Shown: positions 17,220 to 24,370 of the stretch, piece by piece
How the letters are laid out: each line of letters begins with the position of its first letter
How positions within the stretch are numbered: the first letter of the stretch is position 1
Assembly (NCBI GenBank): GCA_965214635.1
Contig: OZ243964.1
Coordinates: 1,674,001-1,738,000 of the forward strand
Length of the DNA: 64,000 nucleotides
DNA from: Bin90 sp965214635
GTDB taxonomy: Bacteria; Chloroflexota; Dehalococcoidia; Lucifugimonadales; JADFKI01
Reading direction: 5' to 3'
The notes under the pieces: model-generated
Seen by the model: only the letters and a program-made list of their open reading frames with translations
The model's database searches: none
What the model was told of the DNA's origin: nothing
Translations under genes and position numbers: made by a program

Positions 17220-17687
17220 CTATCGCGAAAACTCAGCCATCAATCCTTCCGAAAGGTTCCATATCGCATCATCAGCACCGTTCGTCAGCATTTCGACAAT
17301 ATGAGGAACCCCTGCTGCGGCCAGACCATTCGCTATCGCAATCATTCGGCTCGGGTCCCCGACCACCTCAGCAGATTTTTCGACGGCGATAGCGGCAAGC
17401 ATAATTGCTTGAACCCGCCAACTGTCTCGGTCTAGTGTCGTTCCTTCGGTAAAATGAACAGTTTTCCTCCCGGACAAGTCCACAGGTTTCAGCCCTCTGC
17501 CAACAGCGAGTGACAAGCCTGCAAACCAAAGGTCCACTTTCATGGCGAACGGCTGCCTGTCATTCGTCTGCTGCCTGTCATTCGTCTCGGACAGACTGGG
17601 CGCGCAATATGTCTCATAACACTCTAGCTGGTCTACCGGATGAACCAGATTAGATCTTGTGAAGGGGTTATGATATTTCTGTGTCAT
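17220..17687 (-). CDS. Hypothetical protein of the defence-like operon
   Basis: Protein of about 155 residues, not recognised. The sequence is soluble and mostly helical (WRVQAIMLAAIAVEKSAEVV, MIAIANGLAAAGVPHIVEMLTNG). A short direct repeat (ETNDRQQTNDRQ) occurs near residue 36. The frame opens with TTG at 17711 immediately after the SMC-like gene's stop; AGGAGG 11 nt upstream supports the ATG at 17687 (MTQKYHNPF). It sits between the SMC-like ATPase and the GHKL ATPase, so it may be an accessory subunit of either. Confidence 0.7.
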   Translation of the reverse strand: MTQKYHNPFTRSNLVHPVDQLECYETYCAPSLSETNDRQQTNDRQPFAMKVDLWFAGLSLAVGRGLKPVDLSGRKTVHFTEGTTLDRDSWRVQAIMLAAIAVEKSAEVVGDPSRMIAIANGLAAAGVPHIVEMLTNGADDAIWNLSEGLMAEFSR

Positions 17688-17711
17688 GAAATACGCGGCC
17701 TCCTGTTTCAA

Positions 17712-19847
17712 TTAGGCGGATTCTGATTCTGATAAAACAACCCGCTGGCAGATATTGCACTCCACACGATGATTGCAGTCGCACAACATGACGGCGCGCT
17801 CATTCACTCCCGGGTCATTCACCAACATCACGGGATAATGGGCTGGGTTGGTAAGGGTGATAACATTTGCGGCTTCGGCGTCCAAAATGCCTTCACATCC
17901 CGCTATTTCGGAACGGGTGAGAAATAGGATGAGTTGAGAACTTTCACGGATCGCTGTCGTAAGCGCAGATGTCTTGACATATCCACTCATCATACCAAGC
18001 GGCGTATCGATGACATTTGCAGCCTCAACTTCGCTGACATTTGTAAGCGCCAGTATGAACGCCAGGGTCAATGCGCGTCGGGAAGCGCCATTAAGGTCTC
18101 TGTCAGGATTCAGTACACGCCCGTTCAGGCCATATACTATTATGTCGAAGTCCTCAGTTACGGCGGCGCTTTGTATTATCGCGCCCTGCGAGGGGTCAGC
18201 CCCGATCATCTCAAGAAAGATGGAGTTCATACGCGTGCTGACCTTGTGCAGTTCATCAGTCGTTAGTCGCTCCAACGCGCGAGTAAGTACGGTTTGTATA
18301 TCCTGAACGGCATCTAAGTCCGCCATGAACTCTGCGCCCTGTCTTTGACGCCTGAGCAAGGCTCGATACCTATTGTCTAGTTCGACGAGCTGCCTGTTGA
18401 CATTATCCAAATCACTAAGAAAATGTGCCCTATCACTGTTGTATCGATCACGCTTTGATAAGTATTCTCGCTTCATCTGCTGGAGGCCTTGCACATCGCT
18501 ATCGGGTATTTGCGAGATCTGGGCTTCCAGTGATTTTTGCCGTCTTCCCAATCGGTCGCGTTCATCGTTCAATTCGCCTCTGCGTGCAGCCACCATGTTG
18601 TATTTGCTAACCCAACCATCCTTGCCGAGTACATCGACAGGCTGAAATGGCATAGAAGCAAAATACAGCTCAGTCATCACCGTTTGGATCTGGTCCGCTC
18701 TTCGACTGCTTTCAATCAGACCTTGAATATGCTCTCTGCGGCGCAAGGCATCAGGCGCATGCCCGGCTATACGCTCTCCGCAAATACAGGTTTCCTCATT
18801 GAGGCGTTCTTCAAGTACGGGTATCGTGCTGTTCGGTATCTTGCCCTGGACACGCAGTTCGTTCAATATTGCAAAACTACTCCCGAGCGCCGTCCCCATG
18901 AGGTCGCGTGTCAAAGAGAAGCTTCTGCATAGCTCCGCATGCATCTTGTGCGCTTCTGTTAACTGCTCGTCAAGTTTCTTAATGCTTTCTCGAACATTCG
19001 CCAGCTGTCGCGCCAGTTCTTCCCGATTACCTTTGGCAAGAACATCCTCTATCTGCTTATTGATGGACGCATACCGCTCGTCAAAAACAGTAAACTGCTT
19101 ATCAGCGTCTCTAATCTTTTCTTCCAGTTGATCCCTTTCGGCTCTTAACTCATCCAATTCTTGAGCGACGACAGCGACTTCTTGGCTAGGCACAGCTTCC
19201 TTGACGCGTCGGTCGACCTCATTCCGAGTTTTCTTGACGCGAGAAAGCGCCCCCTCAATTACATCCAATCCCAGAAGCGACCGTATCGCCCCTTCAACTC
19301 TGCGTCGCTTGGTAGAAGACGCAACTTCAGCCTCGATGAAGCTGAGTGCCCGGTCGCCATCTGTGAAGAACACTTCGCGAAGCTCAGTTGGTAGTTCTTC
19401 TCTTATGATGGCTTCTGGAGGGGACATTTCTTCGCTGCCTATTTCCGTAAGTCGAAATAGATGGACATTTGTGGGGCCTACATCCCAACCTTCATCTCTT
19501 ACTGTTTCGTAAGTGGAACGAATGATTCTGTAACGGGTGGAGGTGACACCCCTCTGTCCGCGGCGTGTTGGCGGCGATGTCGTCTCAAAATCGACCGTTA
19601 CGCTAATCGGAACCCTTGCGCCTTCCGAAGCGTTCCAATCTATCGGATGCAGCCGATACTCCCTACGCCTGCCCGGTAAGGCGTCGTCTCCATAGAGCGC
19701 CCATTGCAGAGCATTCAGGATAGTCGTCTTTCCGGATTCGTTCTCTGCGCGGATGACCGTCAGCTTTTTGCCGTTATCCGTGTTAAAGGTGATGCTCAGG
19801 TTTCTCAGCAGACGAAAGTTCTTGAATTCGGCACGAATTAGCTTCAT
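17712..19847 (-). CDS. SMC/Rad50-like ATPase (DndD/LmuB-like) with zinc hook
   Basis: Protein of 711 residues. Walker A is AENESGKTT (residues 34-42), preceded by FKNFRLLRNLSITF as in Rad50/RecF/DndD. The middle is coiled coil with ETCICGE near residue 355 as a CxC zinc-hook-like turn. The signature region is LNGASRRALTLAFILALT and Walker B/D-loop is NVIDTPLGMMSG, close to DndD style. A second cysteine group (CDCNHRVECNICQRVV) ends the protein. Related ATPases sense or hold DNA ends in Dnd and in Lamassu/ABC-three-component systems. It follows the 75-aa gene by 14 bp. I infer the DNA-sensing ATPase of the system. Confidence 0.85.
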   Translation of the reverse strand: MKLIRAEFKNFRLLRNLSITFNTDNGKKLTVIRAENESGKTTILNALQWALYGDDALPGRRREYRLHPIDWNASEGARVPISVTVDFETTSPPTRRGQRGVTSTRYRIIRSTYETVRDEGWDVGPTNVHLFRLTEIGSEEMSPPEAIIREELPTELREVFFTDGDRALSFIEAEVASSTKRRRVEGAIRSLLGLDVIEGALSRVKKTRNEVDRRVKEAVPSQEVAVVAQELDELRAERDQLEEKIRDADKQFTVFDERYASINKQIEDVLAKGNREELARQLANVRESIKKLDEQLTEAHKMHAELCRSFSLTRDLMGTALGSSFAILNELRVQGKIPNSTIPVLEERLNEETCICGERIAGHAPDALRRREHIQGLIESSRRADQIQTVMTELYFASMPFQPVDVLGKDGWVSKYNMVAARRGELNDERDRLGRRQKSLEAQISQIPDSDVQGLQQMKREYLSKRDRYNSDRAHFLSDLDNVNRQLVELDNRYRALLRRQRQGAEFMADLDAVQDIQTVLTRALERLTTDELHKVSTRMNSIFLEMIGADPSQGAIIQSAAVTEDFDIIVYGLNGRVLNPDRDLNGASRRALTLAFILALTNVSEVEAANVIDTPLGMMSGYVKTSALTTAIRESSQLILFLTRSEIAGCEGILDAEAANVITLTNPAHYPVMLVNDPGVNERAVMLCDCNHRVECNICQRVVLSESESA

Positions 19848-19861
19848 TTCATTCTTACCTT

Positions 19862-20089
19862 TTATTCTTTAGGGACTCCCCTGGTCTTGTTTAGATACTC
19901 CCCGACCGAACTGCACTTATCATCGACTTGCTGCTGGATATTGGTTCCCCTTGCACGATGTTCACGCTCTGCGCGGATAATGTCGCCGACTGCATCCAAT
20001 AATGCCTCGTGATAACCGGCACAGCGTTCTTCCACACTTTTTATCTCTTCGAAGATTATTGATATAACCTTCTGGTCGTTAGAGGGCAT
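19862..20089 (-). CDS. Small helical protein between helicase and SMC-like ATPase
   Basis: Protein of 75 residues (MPSNDQKVISIIFEEIKSVE...), predicted helical and highly charged, with no known motif. Position and size match the 'middle component' of ABC-three-component systems or LmuC of Lamassu, which bridge the SMC-like ATPase to an effector; sequence similarity cannot be claimed. GGAG lies just before the ATG. Spacing is 9 bp to the helicase gene and 14 bp to the ATPase gene, so the three genes are one translational block. Confidence 0.7.
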   Translation of the reverse strand: MPSNDQKVISIIFEEIKSVEERCAGYHEALLDAVGDIIRAEREHRARGTNIQQQVDDKCSSVGEYLNKTRGVPKE

Positions 20090-20098
20090 ACCACTCTC

Positions 20099-22228
20099 CT
20101 AGCCGTAGGCAGCTTGAACTAACCTGTCTATCGTGTCTTGTGGTCCGTTTGGACTGCCTGCGTTCCTTGCGAGATTGGCGAACGCGCGAACTCTGCCTAG
20201 CTCGGACTTGGCAAGGCTTCTGGCATCTGCATCTATTATGCGATCGGGCGGTAGAGCTACGAAGTCATGAATCTCGCTGTGAGTCTTGCCTGTCTCGCGG
20301 CATTGCCTCAGCAGGCGCCCTCTCCTTTGGGTCCACTGTCGCTCAACTGTTGTACTAGCGAGTATGAACGCCTTACTTATCTCTGGTATGTTAACCCCCT
20401 CGTCAAGCACTCTCTTTGCAGTGATGACCTTGATAGAGCCATCTCTGAATGCTTTTAGGATGCGTCGAACCTTTTCTCTATCGCTAGTCTCCTCGTAAGT
20501 TACCTGATGAAACAACACTCCCATCATTTTTAGCAATCCGTTGACCGCATCAAGCTGTTCCGGGCGCTTATCAGATGCGTACACAAGCGTATGCTTGAGG
20601 TTAGGCAACGACTCGCGCTCAAAGGCTTCTCGCAGCGCGGTTATCTTGTTCTCTGCGGATTCCAATATCGCCCGCCTCTGCATCAACAATTTCGTAATGA
20701 ATTCATCAGGTTGACCGCTATCGTCCTGCCGCCACGAATTCGCTCTGATACGAGCGGTAATCTCATGCCACTTGTCCATCTCCTCTTCAGTTAGGTGAAC
20801 TTCATGCACGAAATAGTCGTACTTCACAAGGCAGTTCCCGATGGCTTCATCTAGCCCATACCGGAAAACTACGGGACCCAGGAAGTCGAACAGCGCCTCC
20901 GTTCCTTCTTCATCGTATTGTCGAAGAGGAGTGGCTGAAAGACCGAGCTTGTAATCAAAGACGGTAGGTGGGTTGGAAATGAAGCCTTCGCTACCAAGAT
21001 TATGCGCCTCGTCCGCTATCAGCAGTTTGACACAATTGAAGCGAGTGATTTCGTTCTGAAAAGCCTTGTCCGCAAGCGTACTATGGGACACGATTATCGC
21101 TTCCACTTCGCTGTTGCCGTAACGAAGTCTGTTGCGAAGCCGCCTCAACAATTGGGCGCGTCCTCTCGGTCCATTGGCTTCCGAGAGATTGATTGGTTCT
21201 ATGCCGAACGGAAGGATTTCATCACACCACTGTTGTAGTAGAGGCACATATGGAGCGGACACCACAATCAGCAACGGACGGTTGCGTTCGTATAGTCGAT
21301 ATGCGCAAATCATCGCAGTTATCGTCTTACCGGAACCTGTCGCCATCTCCAAAACACCGTGATTGTCAGCTTCCATCCAAGCCCTTACGGCAGCTCCCTG
21401 ATGTGCGAATGGACCGTCCGTATAGTGAAGCCATGCCGGTATCCGAAATACCGGACGCACCGGTTCAAGCGAGAAGTCTGCACCAGACTCCACAACCATT
21501 GCGCGTTTGTAGAGTGCCGACAAGTCCATCTCTTGTGGGGGCGTGACAGAACTGTAAGTTTTGATCAGCCGCTCGCGCGCAGCGTCAGTCAAGGATACTA
21601 CAATGCAATCTGTATTGGACGCGCTCCACAGTGAATTGAATTCATCGATCAGTCGCCGAGTAATATACTGCCCATCTGCGTTCATCCACGATTTGGCGAT
21701 GGCAATCTGCTCGATGTTTCGTGCGATCCCCGCCTTTGTGAAATTGCTTGAGCCGTGGGCCGACAGCACATCGCCATCCCCATCTTGGAAAAGCCATACT
21801 TTAGGGTGGAACATGCCGTCTTTCATGAGGGCTATTCGTATCTCAATGCGCTCTTGGCGAATGAGCCAAGTCAGGCATTTTAGCGTATGGCGCTGAATTA
21901 AGTCTTCGGTCAATGTCAGGTCTGAGAACAGGTCTTCAACAACAGTCTCCACAGGCCTAATGCCAGATTCGATAGCCTCCCAATCCGCTGTGCGAAGCAA
22001 TGGACTGATGATTAAGCGAAAGGTTCCTGTGGAATTATTGATGAAGCTCGCTAATCCGGGTGCTAGGGACACCAACGCCTCGCTAGAAAAGAAACCAACC
22101 ATGCAATCTACTTGGGTCGAAGCCGAAAAAGCGGGAATTAGCGCATCTTCGACAAACGGCTCGGCGGGAAGCCAATACATCGGACTGATGTATTGTATTG
22201 TCTGCAAGGCACACCGATGTGAAGACAT
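20099..22228 (-). CDS. Phospholipase D-like nuclease fused to SF2 helicase
   Basis: Protein of 709 residues, first gene of the operon. The N-terminal ~240 residues hold a PLD-like domain with an HxK...GSxN motif (FHPKVWLFQDG...AHGSSNFT). A superfamily 2 helicase follows: Walker A MATGSGKTITAM, DEAH box LLIADEAHNLG, motif III GLSATPLR, and motif VI QRRGRLLRQC. Family knowledge: such fusions occur in restriction and defence loci (type I/III-like translocases, Mokosh type II, DISARM components as separate genes). I infer a DNA or RNA translocase-nuclease effector. AAAGG precedes the ATG at 22228, and a sigma-70-like promoter lies ~46 bp upstream. Confidence 0.88.
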   Translation of the reverse strand: MSSHRCALQTIQYISPMYWLPAEPFVEDALIPAFSASTQVDCMVGFFSSEALVSLAPGLASFINNSTGTFRLIISPLLRTADWEAIESGIRPVETVVEDLFSDLTLTEDLIQRHTLKCLTWLIRQERIEIRIALMKDGMFHPKVWLFQDGDGDVLSAHGSSNFTKAGIARNIEQIAIAKSWMNADGQYITRRLIDEFNSLWSASNTDCIVVSLTDAARERLIKTYSSVTPPQEMDLSALYKRAMVVESGADFSLEPVRPVFRIPAWLHYTDGPFAHQGAAVRAWMEADNHGVLEMATGSGKTITAMICAYRLYERNRPLLIVVSAPYVPLLQQWCDEILPFGIEPINLSEANGPRGRAQLLRRLRNRLRYGNSEVEAIIVSHSTLADKAFQNEITRFNCVKLLIADEAHNLGSEGFISNPPTVFDYKLGLSATPLRQYDEEGTEALFDFLGPVVFRYGLDEAIGNCLVKYDYFVHEVHLTEEEMDKWHEITARIRANSWRQDDSGQPDEFITKLLMQRRAILESAENKITALREAFERESLPNLKHTLVYASDKRPEQLDAVNGLLKMMGVLFHQVTYEETSDREKVRRILKAFRDGSIKVITAKRVLDEGVNIPEISKAFILASTTVERQWTQRRGRLLRQCRETGKTHSEIHDFVALPPDRIIDADARSLAKSELGRVRAFANLARNAGSPNGPQDTIDRLVQAAYG

Positions 22229-22273
22229 AGAGAGCCTTTAATAATCGCATTGCATCACATAATAACGGGGCTG

Positions 22274-22302
22274 ACACTACAAGATGTGGATGGGTATGTC
22301 AA
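22274..22302 (-). promoter_or_regulatory. Sigma-70-like promoter of the defence-like operon
   Basis: On the minus strand TTGACA (22302-22297) is a perfect -35, separated by 17 bp from TAGTGT (22279-22274), which matches three of six -10 positions. The start codon is at 22228. It reads into all eight genes, whose gaps never exceed about 45 bp. Confidence 0.55.
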
Positions 22303-22345
22303 GGAAGAGTGACCTGAGGGTATTCTCAACATATAGAGATAATGA

Positions 22346-22375
22346 ACCCCGTGTGCAAGTATAACTTCAGTTTAG
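22346..22375 (-). mobile_element. Solo right-end scrap of the IS982-like element
   Basis: ACCCCGTGTGCAAGTATAAC and the following CTTCAGTTTAG equal, in reverse complement, the right end of the element that ends at 24175. It lies 3 bp left of the true left end at 22379, so a second, inverted insertion or an aborted rearrangement left it behind. Confidence 0.6.
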
Positions 22376-22549
22376 TAAACCCCGTGTGCAAGTTTTTGAA
22401 CAATGAATGACAAATAAATGAGAGGAGTTGAAAACTAGGTTCACAGCAGTTCTAATTGGGTTAAGCACAAACTCAAGGAGAACGCCGTGAACATAGATGA
22501 CCTAATTATAACCGTTTTCTGCGTTGTTGACGATGCTCTCAATGACATA

Positions 22550-23616
22550 GGTAGCGTTTCCATTCAGGTGGTTGAGTTGTAGAATGAGGCATACATTACC
22601 AGAGGGGGGGGGGAAACGAATGGGTATGCTATACCGACTGGAAGAGCAAGCAGAAAAGACCGTTACACAGGAAATACAAGACACACTCCAAGATGCGCTG
22701 ATGCTCTACAAGCCGATGTGCAAAGCCTGCGACCTAGCGATGGCACGCCATCACAGCTATCGCCGCACACTCATCACCAAGTATGGCGCAGTGAACTTGG
22801 CAATGCCCGTGTTCAGATGTGGGAAGTGCGGAGATATGCAGAGCGGTATGGAGCTAGTAGGCAATGTGGAACGCCGCAAGTCGTACTCAAAAAAACGCGC
22901 GAAGAGGCGGTGAGACTGGCGGCGATGGGGTTGAGTTACGCCAAGGTCGGCGAGATGTATGGGTTCGCCAAGAGCACCTTGTGCAAGTGGATCAAGCAGG
23001 AGAAGTTGGAGCGACCTGAGCTGAAAGGTGATGTGGCGGAGATGGATGGAGTGTGGGTGGGTGTTCGTCGTGGGAAGCAGGAGATGAAGGTGTTCCGGGA
23101 TGACAAGGGCGGCGTAATGGCGTCGTTCGGGAGTTGGGAAGACACGCTGACCGAAGCCTATAAGCGAGGAGTAAGGCAGCCTGCCCACCTAGTGAGCGAT
23201 GGAGACAGAGCGATAGCCTCTGCCATCGGAATGGTCTATGGCCGAGGCACAGCCCATCAGCTATGCCAGTTCCATCTGCTCAGGGAGTACAGGCGCAACA
23301 TAGGCGAGGTGGGCTGGGACGAAGCCAAAGAGTTGCTGATGTCAGAAGACTTGGCTGAGGCGAGGAAGTTGGCTGCACAGATAGTGAAGTTGACGAGTGG
23401 TCGTGGGCTGATGTGGTGTAAGAAGGCGCTGACCAAGGGACTGGCGCATCTGGGTACTGGTCAGTTTAGATACAAGACCACATCTCGGTTGGAGCGGTTT
23501 CAGCGAGAGATACGGCGTCGTGAGCGAATGGGCACAGCGTGGACGCCTCACAACCTGCTGGTACTGCTGCAACGCAGGGGGCTTCTGTCTTCGACCACCT
23601 GAATGGAAACGCTACC
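22550..23616 (+). mobile_element. Complete ISKra4/IS256-like insertion sequence, copy 1
   Basis: A 1067-bp element with inverted ends GGTAGCGTTTCCATTCAGG (22550) and the complement ending CGCTACC at 23616. A perfect 9-bp target duplication, AATGACATA, flanks it at 22541-22549 and 23617-23625. The interrupted site can be reconstructed from the second IS982-like copy. A run of ten G (22604-22613) precedes the transposase start; the other copy has five G there. Family assignment is by transposase pattern and target size, so ISLre2 or an unnamed family is possible. Confidence 0.88.
22620..23602 (+). CDS. IS transposase, two frames joined by -1 frameshift
   Basis: Frame A (ATG 22620 to 22913, MGMLYRLEEQAEKT...) carries a CGKCG zinc-ribbon-like pair. 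Frame B (to 23602) carries the helix-turn-helix GLSYAKVGEMYGFAKSTLCKWIKQ and DDE-type pieces: AEMDGVWVG, HLVSDGDRAIA, and AHQLCQFHLLREYRR as in Mutator/IS256-like transposases. The heptamer A_AAA_AAA at 22889-22895 lies in the correct phase for -1 slippage, giving a fused protein of about 327 residues. The heptamer is also kept in the copy at 40793-40799. I infer programmed frameshifting; a downstream stimulatory structure was not identified. Confidence 0.8.
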
Positions 23617-24370
23617 AATGACATACTTGGCACAAGCCGCCTCAGACAACGAGGCCCAGCACCAATTCTGTCTGACAGTGAGGTTATCATTAAAACACAC
23701 TTTCTACGGCTTTCGGCTACACGCCCTAGCCACATTGCCCGGCATAGTCGTAGGGTTTGCGCTTGCACCTGCAAATATCCACGAAACCCAAGTGATTGAA
23801 AGCATCGTCAACGGGCAACGGGGGCTGCTGCTAGGCAACCGCAACTACTGGAGTCCACGCTTGCGGCAAGCGCTTGAGAAACAGGGATTGCGGCTACACA
23901 CGCCGTTTAAGAAGAAGTCTTCTGAGCGGGATACCGAAGTGGGATGGAGTGTATTGTATGGGCAAGTGCGCTATCGGATAGAGACGATATTCAGTCAACT
24001 GGAAGGTCGATATAGTCTGAAGCGTGTGTGGGCACGTGATATGTGGCATTTAAGTAACCGACTCATCAGGAAGGTGCTTAGCCACACCCTTGCGGTGATG
24101 TTGCATCAGGCTATAGGCAATCCTCCCCTGCAAATCTCTAAACTACTAAACTGAAGTTATACTTGCACACGGGGTAACTTAATATCTCTACACGTTGAGA
24201 ATACCGGGCTAAAAAACCCCTAACCCTAATTCCTACATCAGTGCTAGAATGAACCTTGCGGATGTGTGCGCTATGCTGCCGCCATTACGCGTTTGCGCGA
24301 CGGGCGGGCTGCCCGCCCGACTGCGGATGTGAAAAATTCCCGGAGAACGGCCGTAACAAAAGGACACAGC

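Larger units (their letters stand above)
22487..24154 (+). pseudogene. Broken IS982-like transposase
   Basis: GTG at 22487 with AAGGAG upstream starts NIDDLIITVFCVVDDALNDI, an IS982-type N-terminus. The frame is cut at 22549 by the inserted element and resumes after the 9-bp duplication at 23617. An internal deletion then removes the central region including one catalytic Asp region. The C-terminal part (HTFYGFRLHALATLPGIVVGF, LLGNRNYWSPRLRQ, YRIETIFSQLEGRYSLKR) is readable to the stop at 24154. Not functional. Confidence 0.8.
22379..24175 (+). mobile_element. IS982-like element, copy 1, interrupted and deleted
   Basis: Terminal repeats ACCCCGTGTGCAAGT (22379) and ACTTGCACACGGGGT (to 24175). 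It carries another IS at 22550-23616. Compared with copy 2 (34399-35374, 976 bp) it also lacks about 255 bp of internal sequence between GAGGTTATCA (23691) and ACACACTTTCTACGG. Host sequence on both sides is the palindromic element at 22319-24205. Confidence 0.8.
22319..24205. mobile_element. Outer inverted-repeat element split by the IS nest
   Basis: GGTATTCTCAACATATAGAGATA at 22319-22341 is matched in inverted form by the sequence ending at 24205, with only a few differences. Together they look like a short palindromic MITE, or the two tips of an IS1-like element, whose centre received the IS982-like element at 22379-24175. The same GGTATTC tip delimits the IS1-like element at 35392-36219. 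Confidence 0.55.

Noticed and set aside
11050..22228. Classical Dnd or Ssp phosphorothioation cluster
   Set aside because: No cysteine desulfurase, DndB, DndE, SspB or DptFGH-like gene is recognised, and the PP-loop protein has a different N-terminal domain. Only partial resemblance is claimed.
10083..24175. Composite transposon carrying the defence-like operon
   Set aside because: The transposase at 10083 and the IS982-like element at 22379 are not the same element by sequence, and no shared outer ends or target duplication were found.
24206..24370. SOS/LexA operator before uvrA
   Set aside because: No GAAC-N4-GTTC or CTG-N10-CAG site is present. Only an isolated TAGAAT at 24245 is seen, without a -35.
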